Both the position numbers and the translations under genes were made by a program. Of a DNA stretch of 64,000 bases, positions 21,975 to 32,831 are shown piece after piece. Numbering within the stretch: position 1 is the first letter of the stretch; every line of letters starts with the position of its first letter. Source of the stretch: Acytostelium subglobosum LB1 (lineage: Eukaryota > Evosea > Eumycetozoa > Acytosteliales > Acytosteliaceae); contig NW_012236527.1 in the NCBI RefSeq assembly GCF_000787575.1, positions 1,314,671 through 1,378,670 of the forward strand, in the 5' to 3' direction. The notes beneath the pieces are model-generated. The model saw only the letters and a program-made list of their open reading frames with translations. It was not told the DNA's origin and did not search any database.

Positions 21975-23225
21975 TTAAAGATTGCAGGTTGGAAGACCAT
22001 TGTTCCATGTTACAGAACCTTTGCAGTCCTGACATGTGGTACCAGTGAATCCTGGACGGCATACACAAGTTGATTGTTGGCACGATTGGAATGGAAGGTT
22101 TGGACAATTGTAATCCTGTGTACATGTTAATGGAGCACCACCCTTGTTCAATGGAACACAGAGAGGGTTGCCTTGGACCCATTGTACACTTCCAGAACAT
22201 GATTGACAGTTATTACCCTTGAAGTCTGGTGCACAGCTGCATGTTCCCTCTGATGGTGAGCTGAATGGATTGTAGAGCACTGTAGTTTGTGGGTGATTGG
22301 CCATCATTGGTCCAACCTTCTTGATTGCTCTGTCGGTGGTTTGGTAGAATGCCCATTGTCCTGTGGTATCCATGACAAACTTGAGGATAGGATCACTGAC
22401 GACCCATCTGAGTGCAATCATGTCACCACTCAGTGGCAACTGGATCAGGCCATTGGTGGTCTTGTTGTAGCCGACGCTGAAGTACATGTGAGTAGAGGTG
22501 ACTTGGAAGGCAGTGGCTTCAAAGTTGAGGGTAGCAATCTTTGTGAGATCTGAAGCCGCACATTTGTCGCAGTTAATGTTTCCCTTGTATACTTTGGAGG
22601 TAGTTCCATTGTCTCCATAGTAGATGCTGAGCAAGTACAGATCGTTGCCATTAACACCAAGGAAGTTGCAGTTTTGATTGAGGTACATATCGATAGCACC
22701 ATCATATCTGTCATTGGCAGTCGATGGAATCTTGTTGATTCGGTGAACATTTCCATCACAATAATAGGTCCTACTGTTGATATCATCAAAGTACAGGCCA
22801 AGGGTGTATCGTATCAATGCCCATATTTGAACAAAGGAACCATTGTTGGAAAAGTAGGGACCAGTGAATGGAGCAGGGTTGGTCTGAGCAATAAGGAATG
22901 GAATCTTGGAGTATGGAGTGTAGGCATACATTCCATTAGTCTGGAGGTAGTAGGATCCTCCTCCAACATTACACATCACTGGATACTGTGAAGTAATTGG
23001 ACCTCCAGCAGTAGGCAATGATGATATATATTGATAGTTGAGAGCAGTTGAGTTGAAAGTACCAAGTAGAATAACATTCTCATTTGTTGAATCCAGTCCA
23101 ATACCTGGCAGGGGATTAAAGTTCTTTACACAGTTGGAATATGGCATATTACCACATTGGTAATGCTCTGTACATGCCATAGTTACACCAATAATGGTGA
23201 TCAACATTAATGTTATGGAATACAT
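21975..23225 (-). CDS. Secreted protein with C-terminal EGF-like modules
   Basis: 416 aa, single exon. The N-terminus is a typical signal peptide (hydrophobic stretch LMLITIIGVTMA, then Cys). The central ~280 residues have no family I recognise, with WALIRYTLGLYFDD and repeated short aromatic strands reminiscent of a beta-propeller. The C-terminal ~90 residues are Cys-rich with two laminin/EGF-like units (CSCAPDFKGNNCQSC and CVCRPGFTGTTCQDC), each followed by a G-S-V-x-W block, so this part arose by internal duplication. Likely secreted or cell-surface. It interrupts the B-box/kelch array on the opposite strand. Confidence 0.8.
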   Translation of the reverse strand: MYSITLMLITIIGVTMACTEHYQCGNMPYSNCVKNFNPLPGIGLDSTNENVILLGTFNSTALNYQYISSLPTAGGPITSQYPVMCNVGGGSYYLQTNGMYAYTPYSKIPFLIAQTNPAPFTGPYFSNNGSFVQIWALIRYTLGLYFDDINSRTYYCDGNVHRINKIPSTANDRYDGAIDMYLNQNCNFLGVNGNDLYLLSIYYGDNGTTSKVYKGNINCDKCAASDLTKIATLNFEATAFQVTSTHMYFSVGYNKTTNGLIQLPLSGDMIALRWVVSDPILKFVMDTTGQWAFYQTTDRAIKKVGPMMANHPQTTVLYNPFSSPSEGTCSCAPDFKGNNCQSCSGSVQWVQGNPLCVPLNKGGAPLTCTQDYNCPNLPFQSCQQSTCVCRPGFTGTTCQDCKGSVTWNNGLPTCNL

Positions 23226-23888
23226 TTATAATAATAATAATAATAATAATAAATAATTAAGTTATATCTTCCAACAGATAATAATATGTATAAATATATT
23301 ATTTGATTGATTGATTGATGGATGGAATGGAATAATGTATTAAGTATGTATTGAGTATTTGATGTTGTAGAAGTAGTAGTATTCAGAGTGTCATACTGGC
23401 CTAATCGGGGAACACTTTAGGGGGTTTGTTTAAACATGGGATTTAGTGTATGTGTGTGAGTGGGAATGGGGTTTGTGGCTGTGACTCTGACACCTACACA
23501 ACTACTCCTAAGTCGTGAGGCAACGAGTGGTGTTGACAGAATGACAGGATAGATTGGTGCACTACCCTCACCTCATTATCCAATCACAACTTTAACCTTA
23601 GTAGTGTTAGTATTTGAGACCATCTATCTATCACTTCCAAAACAAACAAACACTCAATCAAATCAATCAATCAATAACAAACTAATATGTACAACTTCAC
23701 TGAATTAGATTGTGTGTCGACTAACATAGACTTCTTGTTAACACCATAGTCCTTGTTCAACTAGCTTGATGAAGTTCATATCATTGAATATCGATATACA
23801 TGAATGTGGACAAGTCTAGAATGTCCTCGAATGACTTCGAACAAACCAAAATAGATAGAGATAGGAAGAGGAGTCTGAAAGGAAAGAA
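23226..23888. other. Divergent intergenic region
   Basis: Sits between the EGF-like gene (-) and B-box copy 6 (+). It has an (AAT)n tract at the EGF-gene start, (TTGA)n near 23301, and a G-rich patch CGGGGAACACTTTAGGGGG near 23407. No credible coding sequence or RNA gene seen. Probably the promoters of both genes. Confidence 0.5.
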
Positions 23889-25454
23889 ATGAATAATAAC
23901 ATAGACAATGACAATGACAATGACACTAAACAGTATACTGCCAATTGTCCAAAGCACAACAAACGAATAGATATGTTGTGTAATGATTGCAACACAATCA
24001 TTTGTAATCACTGCTTGGCACTGGAGCATAATGGACACAAGATTGTGAATGTCGATATCATCAGACCATTGATCGCAGAGAACAAGTACGATAGGTTCTC
24101 AACCCGTCTACGTCATCTCTGGCAACAGATGAACAAGTTGGCAATGTCATATCAGTTGATGAACAAATCGAGCATCGCTGTGACTGATCAGTTCAGAGTG
24201 CTACACGAGCTACTTATCGCAGAGGAGCACAGAATCAAGTCGCCCATCATTGATGAGATGAGACGAACAGGCGATGCCATCAACTCTTTAATGGAGGAGA
24301 TGTCCCACATTGTCTCTTTGACAAATGCGACTGCCATCGCACAGGGTGCCTCTGCAAACAAATCAGACACTGAATGTAATGAAGCCGTTGACATGGATCA
24401 CATTTCTCAGTCAATCAACTCGTCAGAGTCAATGGAACAGTTCATTTCAAGATCACTTGGCAATCAGTCTATCAATGTCAACACATTTAATGACATTGAG
24501 TTGTTAAATGCCGTTCAACAATTGGAACGTTTGGCGCAGAAATCATCCCTGACCAACTTGAAACCTATCCGAATCAGAACCAGCCCTACAGTTTTGGAGA
24601 GCATCAAGCAGAGTATCAAGTCGTGTTTCATTGATCTGAACCAGTGCCATCTAATCTTTTCTCACAATGAGACAGGCTGCAGAATGTTTGATCCACGCTC
24701 AACATCAACTACCCTAATCAATTACAAGAGGAGGATATCCACCTACTACGCGATAACGTACGATGGAGACTATGTCTATATATTTGGTGGTGAAGAGAGC
24801 CTCAACACCTATTTACGCTACTCAACAATTGATCTGTCCTACGCTGATTTGCCCATGGTCGGAATCAATGGAGTGTGTAATGTATCGACCTGCTTCGATG
24901 GAGACAAACACATCTACCTCGTCGGAGGTACAACAAATGGGCTTCTGAGCGATTGCATAAATCGCTTCAATATAATAACCCAGCAGTTCAGTCATTTTGG
25001 AACTCTGCCATCTCCCTGTTCATCATCTTTTGTCTTCATACATGAAGGCAAGCTCTATGTCATTGGCGGCCTCAAGGAAAAGTGCCACCGTAAATCAATT
25101 CTGGCACTTGACCTCAACACATTGGAATGGAACACGCACACTGATGAACTTGACCTTGGGACCCATGGGCTTTCAAGTTGCTTCGATGGCAAGGATATTT
25201 ATGTTCTGACTGAGAACAAGTTTATCCGTGTCGGGCTCCAATCCAAAGAGATTAAGTACCTCTCCCCTCCTCCCCTAGATTTCAAGAACAATTTCAACAA
25301 GTTGTTCTTTAGTCTCAATCACAATGAAGGATTGCACCTGTACCTTGGTAATGGAAAAAACTGGAACTACTCAAGGCAATTGGATAATTGGACAAGTTTG
25401 AGCGATAACTATCGATCAAATGAAAAGAATCCAAGTATGTGTTTGATCACATAG
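23889..25454 (+). CDS. B-box/coiled-coil/kelch protein (copy 6)
   Basis: Single exon, 521 aa. Asn/Asp-rich first ~15 residues, B-box at about 20-52 (CPKHNKR, CNHCLALEHNGHK), helical block (AEEHRIKSPIIDEM), spacer SQSINSSESMEQF, then the propeller (YVYIFGGEESLNTYLRY, HIYLVGGTTNG, LYVIGGLKEK). The linker segment reads LNQCHLIFSHNETGC here and is less conserved than in copies 2-5. In the spacer it resembles the minus-strand copies 7 and 8 (SINSS), suggesting they are its closer relatives. Last member of the + strand cluster. Confidence 0.85.
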   Translation: MNNNIDNDNDNDTKQYTANCPKHNKRIDMLCNDCNTIICNHCLALEHNGHKIVNVDIIRPLIAENKYDRFSTRLRHLWQQMNKLAMSYQLMNKSSIAVTDQFRVLHELLIAEEHRIKSPIIDEMRRTGDAINSLMEEMSHIVSLTNATAIAQGASANKSDTECNEAVDMDHISQSINSSESMEQFISRSLGNQSINVNTFNDIELLNAVQQLERLAQKSSLTNLKPIRIRTSPTVLESIKQSIKSCFIDLNQCHLIFSHNETGCRMFDPRSTSTTLINYKRRISTYYAITYDGDYVYIFGGEESLNTYLRYSTIDLSYADLPMVGINGVCNVSTCFDGDKHIYLVGGTTNGLLSDCINRFNIITQQFSHFGTLPSPCSSSFVFIHEGKLYVIGGLKEKCHRKSILALDLNTLEWNTHTDELDLGTHGLSSCFDGKDIYVLTENKFIRVGLQSKEIKYLSPPPLDFKNNFNKLFFSLNHNEGLHLYLGNGKNWNYSRQLDNWTSLSDNYRSNEKNPSMCLIT

Positions 25455-25690
25455 TGTAATGTATAATTATATGACCATTTTTATTAATAAATTTAAATAG
25501 ATTGGTTGATGTTGATTGACAATGTAATAGCCCAGTCCAAAGAATATTCCACGCACATTGTCTGATCAAAATCCTCACACACTTTCCCACTCAAGTTTGA
25601 TCAATCAAAAGATTCACCACTCCCAACTTCCAGATTCATTTCATTGATGATTACTTGATCAAGTAATATATATACATACATATACATACA

Positions 25691-27439
25691 ATGGCAGATA
25701 TAAAGATAACACATACTACAGACAGGATTCTGCTCACAAGCACAGATGAGAAGATACTGCCTTATGGCGTGTCGATCACCAAGGCTGATGGCCTGCACTA
25801 CAGACTGACAAACAGCGAGCCACTGGTTGGCGAGACGATCCTCTCGACGACAACCATCCACGGCTGTCTGATTGGCGTGATCAACCTGTTGTCGGGCCGC
25901 TACCTGATGCTGGCCACCGCCACGAGCAAGGTCGCCACGCTGCCCGGCAACCACGACATCCACCGCGTCGACCAGGTGCAGCTAGTGCCCTTTGTCGCCA
26001 ACCAGCAGAGCCTCATCACGATCCCCGTCTACGACGAGGAGCAGGCTTACCTCGAGATGCTCAACTGGATCTTCAAGGTCGAGCTGTTCTTCTTCTCGTT
26101 CACCACCGACATCACGCACACTCGCCAGCGCGCATTTGAGCAGGCAGCCAGCGCGCAGCAACAGTCCGACGCCCGCTTCTTCTGGAACAGGAGCTACATC
26201 GCCAACCTGGCCGACACATGCCCCGCCTGGGTCGTGCCAATCACCATGGGCTTCGTCGATCAGAAGTCATTCGCCTACCAGGGCTCCAACTACCGCCTCA
26301 CATTGATCTCGCGTCGTAACATGCGTCGTGCTGGTACTCGTTACAACATGCGTGGTGCCGACCAGCAAGGCAACGTCGCCAACAACGTCGAGACTGAGCA
26401 GATCTTTGAGTTGGTCAACAACAGCGGCAAGGCCAACTACACGTCGTTCGTGCAGATCCGTGGCTCAGTGCCCCTGCTCTGGTCTCAGTACCCCAACCTG
26501 GCATGGAAGTCCAAGGTAAAGTTCTACCGCTCCGACCAGGACAACACCAAGGCTGTCGCTGGTCACTTTGGCGAGCTTCAGTCACTCTATGGCGGCAAGA
26601 CTACCATCGTCAATCTGATCGACAAGAAGGGCGACGAGCTGAGGCTGGGCGAGGCTTACGAGAAGCACGTCGGCCGCATTGCCCAGACACCCAAGTACGT
26701 CTGGTTCGACTTCCACGCCATCTGCAAGGGCATGCGTTACGACAAACTCTCACTGCTGATCGATCTCATCAAGGAGGACATCTCGCGCGACGGCTTCCTC
26801 CAGGTTCGCGACGGACAGGTTGTCCAGCGTCAGCAGGGAATCGTGCGCACCAACTGCATCGACAACTTGGACCGCACCAACGTCGTCCAGAGTCTGGTGT
26901 CGCGCAACTGTCTCGAGCGCCAGCTGGCCGCGCTTGGCGTCGACGTCGGAACCATCAGCTCGCCCGCCTTCAACGGCGTCTACAAGAACATGTGGGCCGA
27001 CCACGCTGACAACGTCAGCACACAGTACTCTGGCACTGGCGCCTTGAAGAACGACTACACCAGAACCGGCAAACGTGGCTTCCCAGGCGTACTCAAGGAT
27101 GGCGAGCACTCGGCCGTGCGTTACTACCTCAACAACTTTGTGGACGGCTTCCGCCAGGACGCCTTTGACCTGCTGACCGGCGCCTACAGACTGCAACCGG
27201 ACGTCCTCAAGCAGCCCAAGCATCAATCACAGATCGTCTGGGTGTTGCTCGTGCTCGTGGCACTCTGTCTTGCCTACTCCTTTGTTGTGCCATCCACCTC
27301 ATCATCGATTGTATCATTCCTCCTATTCATTGTATACTGGATTGGAATCATCTTCATTGGTACCAGGTTCCTCAAACAGAATCACAACCTCATAATCGAT
27401 CGACCATCCCTTGTCAACCCTACTGATGCTTACAACTAA
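25691..27439 (+). CDS. sac1: Phosphoinositide phosphatase Sac1
   Basis: ER/Golgi membrane phosphatase that dephosphorylates PI4P and other monophosphorylated phosphoinositides. 582 aa, single exon. The Sac domain spans most of the protein, and the catalytic CX5R(T) motif is NCIDNLDRTN with the nucleophile at Cys389, the same region as in human and yeast Sac1. Two C-terminal transmembrane helices (about residues 515-535 and 540-560) and a short basic tail give the expected ER-tethered topology. The start ATG follows a leader with TATACATACA repeats. Strong GC-rich codon use, consistent with a well-expressed housekeeping gene. Confidence 0.95.
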   Translation: MADIKITHTTDRILLTSTDEKILPYGVSITKADGLHYRLTNSEPLVGETILSTTTIHGCLIGVINLLSGRYLMLATATSKVATLPGNHDIHRVDQVQLVPFVANQQSLITIPVYDEEQAYLEMLNWIFKVELFFFSFTTDITHTRQRAFEQAASAQQQSDARFFWNRSYIANLADTCPAWVVPITMGFVDQKSFAYQGSNYRLTLISRRNMRRAGTRYNMRGADQQGNVANNVETEQIFELVNNSGKANYTSFVQIRGSVPLLWSQYPNLAWKSKVKFYRSDQDNTKAVAGHFGELQSLYGGKTTIVNLIDKKGDELRLGEAYEKHVGRIAQTPKYVWFDFHAICKGMRYDKLSLLIDLIKEDISRDGFLQVRDGQVVQRQQGIVRTNCIDNLDRTNVVQSLVSRNCLERQLAALGVDVGTISSPAFNGVYKNMWADHADNVSTQYSGTGALKNDYTRTGKRGFPGVLKDGEHSAVRYYLNNFVDGFRQDAFDLLTGAYRLQPDVLKQPKHQSQIVWVLLVLVALCLAYSFVVPSTSSSIVSFLLFIVYWIGIIFIGTRFLKQNHNLIIDRPSLVNPTDAYN

Positions 27440-28021
27440 ATAGTCAAGGTCACTCTCATTCATTCACTCATTCTTCATCTATTCAATAAACACAAGTCTA
27501 GTTATTGCGTTAATATATACATTCATTCATTCATTCATTCATTCATTCTATCTCTAACTCTAGCTCTGTTGGACATGAAGTTCAAAGATGAAGAGTCTGG
27601 CTTGAAGAATAACAATGGGTTTTGGTGTGGGTGATGGCTCAAACATCATTGTTTTGATTTTTTTTTTTAATAATATCCTTTTTCATTCAAATCCGACTTC
27701 ACACACTCACACTCTCAAACACACTTTAGTCATTTCCTCTTCACTCACGCAGCTCATCTCACTAACCCATCCAACGCAAAAACACAACAACAGACATCTT
27801 TTCCATCTCTCTCTCTCATACTTACTATCTCCACTCCCTCACTCATACTTACATAACTTACTTGTTGTACATTAATTTGTTATATCTCTCACTCTCTATC
27901 GTTCATTCATTGCTTGAGTTTAGTAGTATTACCTTATCCTTCTATTCTCTTGACATATATACTCTCTTTATACATATTGTAATCTTAGACAAAACAAACA
28001 AACAAACAACATATAGCAGCA
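27440..28021. other. Intergenic region and capping-protein 5' leader
   Basis: Contains an (ATTC)n tract at about 27520-27548, a T-rich run at 27656-27669, and a long pyrimidine-rich leader (CTCTCTCTCTC, CACTCTC) before the capping-protein ATG. No coding sequence supported. A pyrimidine-rich 5' region fits a highly expressed actin-system gene, but this is inference. Confidence 0.5.
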
Positions 28022-29228
28022 ATGGCCACCAACGACGAGATTGTAAAGATTGCCACCAACTTCCTGTTGAATGCTCCACCAGGAGAGTTCAACGAGATTG
28101 TTTCAGGTATGTCATTCAACTACAACAGCAGGTAGAGAGGATGATTGATTGATTGATTGATTGAATGAATGATTGGATGAATGAATGTGACACATGATCA
28201 GACGACATCAATGACGATGACAACATACAGATAGACAGGAATAGAAGACTAATGAACAAACAAACAAAACAAACATATATAACAACAAACAGATGTCCGC
28301 ACTCTTCTCCCAAATGAGTCGATGCTCAATGCTTCTGCTCACGAGACCTTCAGAGAGTACAACACCGAGCAAATGGTGTCTGCTGCCTCACCAAAGGGAC
28401 ACAAGGTGCTGATCACCAAGAAGGGTGAAGTCAGTCACAGCGAATACTTGGACCCAAAGGGAAAGCTCGTCCTTACCTACGATCACATCAAACAGGTATG
28501 TGTGTTGTACTCATATCATCAGCTGATCACCCTGCCGGCGGACAGCCATGACTAACAATATCAATTAATCAATCAATCAAATAACATATAGGTTGTCTCT
28601 GGCTCTCGCCCAATCGCTGGAGAGCTCGACTCTGATGTGGAGCCATACAGAGCTGCATTCGAGGAGGAGGCATTCAAATACTGCAACGAATACTACCCAT
28701 CTGGTGTTGTCACCGTGTACAGTGCCAAGGTGTCGGAGGGCTACCAGATCACTGTGTGTCTGTCCTCATCCAAGTTCAACCCCAACAACTTCTGGAACGG
28801 CAGATGGAGATCGACCTGGACCTGCACCTTCAAGTCTGGTGGCAACGTCACACTGAACGCCAAGTTGCAGATAAACGTCCACTACTACGAGGATGGCAAC
28901 GTTCAATTGAACACCATCACCAACAAATCCACAACCTCACCAGGTGGTGTATGTATCTCCCATCTCTCCCATCTCTCCTATCTCTCATCGATCACTTACT
29001 AACTCATCATGCATATTATAACAGGATGCCAACACAACTGCTGTCAACGTCTTCAAGGCCATCAGCAAAACTGAGCTCAATGTACACTCTTCTTTGGATA
29101 CTGGCTACTCCACAATGGGAGATACCACCTTCAAGGCTCTCAGACGTGCTCTTCCAATCACTAAATTGAAGATCAACTGGCAGAAGATCAAGGGACACAA
29201 GATCGGAGCAGAGCTCTCCCAGAAGTAA
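28022..29228 (+). CDS. acpB: F-actin-capping protein subunit alpha
   Basis: Alpha subunit of the heterodimeric barbed-end actin capping protein. Four exons, 28022-28106, 28293-28495, 28592-28948 and 29025-29228, give 282 aa, the usual family length. The N-terminus reads EIVKIATNFLLNAPPGEFNEI, the middle has EYLDPKG and FWNGRWRSTW (a family hallmark), and the C-terminus has FKALRRALPITKLKINW, the tentacle region that binds actin. Introns are 186, 96 and 76 bp with clean GT-AG ends and TGAT/TCAA repeats. The symbol follows D. discoideum usage (acpB for alpha). Confidence 0.95.
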
Positions 29229-29648
29229 ACAAGCGGTTGTTTACTCCTTCTCCCTTTCCCTCTCCCTTCCGACTACCAGTCAATCAATCAAATCAACCAA
29301 TCAACCAACCAATCAAACAATCAGTCCACAGCCTCCCCTTTGCAGCATGCCAACACCTGAGATGGCATAGACCCGCCCCCGTGCAAGCCAACCTAGCCAA
29401 CTAACCAGCCAACTTCAAGCAGCAATCAAGTACATCAATACATAATATATATATATATATATCTATATGATTGATTCAATCGTCTTGTTCTCTGAATGTG
29501 TTCATCACTCTTCTTTCGCTCACTCACTCAATCAATCAATCTCTTTTTGATCATGACCCCCTCATCGCTAATGAATCATTTGATCAAGTTCACAGTCATA
29601 TGACATTCATTCATTCTTGAGATAAAGATAGATAGATATAGATAGAGG
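29229..29648. other. Intergenic region between acpB and alg9
   Basis: Starts with the pyrimidine-rich 3' UTR of the capping-protein gene, contains (TCAA)n and (TA)n tracts (about 29444-29466), then a GATA-repeat leader before the ALG9 start. Nothing else recognised. Confidence 0.5.
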
Positions 29649-31734
29649 ATGGCTAGATTGAAACAAACTAGTACACATCTAAATAAGATGACTGCTGCCC
29701 GTGTCGTTGATGAGGATGATAGGAATGTATTCCAACCGCGATTGACTACTGTGTTCCTATTCTTCCTCTCATCAGCCGTGTGCTCAGCACTCTACAACAG
29801 GATCATCGATTGTGATGAGCCCATGAACTACTGGGAGCCCACTCACTTCCTTATGTTTGGCAATGGTCTACAGACTTGGGAGTACAGGTATGTGTCGCGC
29901 CACTCACTCACCCATAGTCCATCCCTCACTCACTCACTCATTCAATCAATCAATCACGACTACTTTAGCCCTGTATATGCACTGCGATCATATGCATACT
30001 TGTTGTATCATTCTTCGTTTGGCAATGTATTGAAGATGATTGTACCAAACAATACATTGATATTGTATATATATATGAAGATCATGATTGGACTACAGAC
30101 TGCACTTGGTCAGACAGTGTTCTACGCTGGTATCCAACGCAAGTTTGGTAATACCATCGCATTGTACACTGCACTATTCATGCTGTTCAGTCCAGGAATG
30201 TTCATATCTTCCACAAGTAAGTCATGTCCATCGATCAATCAATCAACTCACTCATCTGACACCTGGAATCATTCCACCACCACCCACCACAGCATACCTC
30301 CCATCAACCTTCTCCATGATGACATTGTTATTGGCTTATGGATTCTGGATGTTGGATAGACCATTGTTGGCCGTGTTTATGTGCGCCACAAGTGTGTTCA
30401 TGGGTTGGCCATTCGTTATTGTAGTGTGCGTACCCATTGCCCTCCACCTACTGGTGCGCCATGGCCCGCTCCGCCTGGTGGCGTGGGCCTTGCTGCCATG
30501 CGCACTTGTCCTGGCGCCCATGTTGGCGATCGACTACCAGTACTATGGCAAGTTTGTGTTTGCCATACTCAACATCATTACGTACAACTTCACGGCGAGC
30601 CACGCTGGCGGCTCGCAACTCTACGGCATCGAGCACTGGTCCTTCTACTTTATCAACTGCTTCGTCAACTTCAATGTGGTCTTTGTGGCGGCACTGGTGG
30701 CCGCACCCCTGGTCGTGCTGCTGTGGCTGACGCCCAACTATCGTGGCACGCTTCAGGACGTACCCAGGACACTGCTCACCCTGTCTCCCTTCTACATGTG
30801 GTTCGCGTTCATGTCGTACCTGCCACACAAGGAGGAGCGATTCCTGTTTGTAGTCTACCCCTTCCTGTGCCTGGCGGCGGCCACGGCCATCTATCTTTGC
30901 ACGTTCGCGCTCGGGCGTCTGTGCAACAAGTACGATGAATACCTTCATAAGAAGAACGATGGCGATACAGACATTCTACGACAAAAGGGCACCAGCAGAG
31001 TCCATGCGCGCAGCAGAAGCTTCTGGACGAGCGCACTCGAGACCATCATCACATTCGTTCAATACACATTCGTCCTGCTGTTCATTGTACTATCGATCTC
31101 GCGAACATACTCAACCTACATCAACTACACTGGCGCGCTGGACACGTTTGTCCACCTCCATGACCAGGTACTCAAGGGTGGCAACCTGGCCCACCCCGAC
31201 TTCCCCGCCGGACTGCCCCACGGCGGCACAGTGCGCGTGTGTGTCGGCAAGGAATGGTATCGCTTCCCGTCCAACTACTTCCTGCCCAAGCCACAGTTGG
31301 ATACGCGCAGCAACACAAGACCTCAGCAACAGTTGAAGCAGAAACAGCAGGGCGCCGCCATGCTGAGCTTTGAGCTGGGCTTCCTCGAGTCGCACTTCAA
31401 GGGCCAGTTGCCCCAGCCTTTTGCCAGCGGACCTAATGCCACATCGATCATACCGAGCAATTTTAATGATCAGAACAGGGAGGAGCGAGATAGATACGTG
31501 CCAGTGGAGTCCTGTCACTACATCATTGACTTTGACCTCCCGACAGATGCTGCAGCGGATAGATACACTAAGCGTGACGACTTTGAAACGGTCTTCTCTG
31601 CGCCCTTCATGGATGCCGCGCACTCAAGCTCATTGGCGCGTGCCTTTTACATTCCATTCTACTCTGCCGATCACTGTACCTTCCACAACTATGTCCTTCT
31701 CTCTGCCAAGTCGAACAATGGCAAGAGATTATAA
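29649..31734 (+). CDS. alg9: Alpha-1,2-mannosyltransferase ALG9
   Basis: ER multi-membrane-spanning glycosyltransferase that adds alpha-1,2-mannose from dolichyl-phosphate mannose to the lipid-linked N-glycan precursor. Exons 29649-29887, 29969-30216 and 30293-31734 give 642 aa. Family signatures: DCDEPMNYWEPTHF in the first luminal loop (with the catalytic-type Asp-Glu), QTWEYSPVYALRSY across intron 1, and the GT22 hallmark HKEERFLF. Multiple hydrophobic helices are evident. A Lys/Arg-rich stretch after residue ~395 and a long hydrophilic C-terminal part follow the membrane domain. The second intron ends in a CCACCACCCACCACAG acceptor. Confidence 0.93.
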
Positions 31735-31850
31735 TCATCATCCAAGAAGTCGGCCTCGTCCAAACCATCCAGCCCATAAATGAATGATTGAATGATTGAA
31801 TGAATGAACAATGAACTTGATCGACCATGATACATGTTAGACATCGCCAT

Positions 31851-32204
31851 TTATTCGTCATCCTCGTCGTCGCTATCTTCATCGCCATCCATTATTAGGT
31901 CTTCAGGGTTGGCATCGGGTTGCTCCATCTGTTGTTTCAGGGCTTTTAGCTCGTCCTCTGGCACGTCCATCACTTGTGTGTACTCCATCTGTATCCTGAC
32001 GCCATCGTATGACATTGGTATCAAAGCTCTCTCCTCAGTAGTGAGTGTGCGATCTACACCTATTACAATTAGAGGACGGATTGCATCCTCCAATGCACTT
32101 GATCTCATCAACTTATAATACTCTACACTGAACCTATATTGAAATGGTAGGTTCAACGAAGTTATATAATCTTTCAGTCGAGTCTCTTGGTCTACAGTAG
32201 CCAT
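31851..32204 (-). CDS. Small acidic-tailed protein, unknown
   Basis: 117 aa, single exon, not recognised. It starts MATVDQETRLKDYI, has a mixed helical/strand core (RFSVEYYKLMRSS, IRPLIVIGVDRTLT) and ends in an acidic tail (GDEDSDDEDDE). No signal peptide or membrane helix. It looks real: a clean ATG, coding-like composition, and a position convergent with ALG9 with 116 bp between stops. A small chaperone-like or complex-associated protein is possible, but nothing in the sequence says which. Confidence 0.65.
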   Translation of the reverse strand: MATVDQETRLKDYITSLNLPFQYRFSVEYYKLMRSSALEDAIRPLIVIGVDRTLTTEERALIPMSYDGVRIQMEYTQVMDVPEDELKALKQQMEQPDANPEDLIMDGDEDSDDEDDE

Positions 32205-32831
32205 TTTATATTATATTATATGTATATTTGTGTAAATATGTATGATTATATGTTCTGAGACGAACGAGTGATTGTGTTGTGAATGAATAAGTAGTGAAGT
32301 TGTGTTGGGTCTCAAATGACTCGGTTTTTGATTGATCGAAGCAATAATGAATGAACGTTCTTGGTGACCTATCAATGACAATACTATATCTAAATGAATG
32401 TCCACATTTTCAACACATGTATCAAGTGACATAATTAATGGATATATATGAACAACAATGATCTTATCTTAATTATTTATTTGTTTGAATTCTGAGATTA
32501 GACTTTGAATCTGAAACTCAGCTCACACTTTGGAAGATGAAGAGGGTGTGAGAATGGGATCGAAGGTGGTGCCAAGATACTTGTATTTGGTGTACGTGTG
32601 AATAGACAGAATTCAGATTGAGTTGTGTTGATGTTGTTGTCATCATTCGATCAGACCCAGATAGCACACACATTAACATTCATTCACTCATTGAAAGAGA
32701 TAGATATAAATACATACATATATAAAGACAGGCATATATAAATATAAAGATAGATAGAGACAGAAAGGATCAATCAATAATATATTTACATAAACATCTC
32801 AGAGAGAGGAGTGATAGATAGATAAAGCAGG
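32205..32831. other. Divergent intergenic region
   Basis: Between the small acidic gene (-) and NAD kinase (+). AT-rich with TATA-like stretches near the - strand start (about 32209-32240) and a GATA/ATA-rich leader at 32695-32830. No gene or RNA recognised. Confidence 0.5.
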
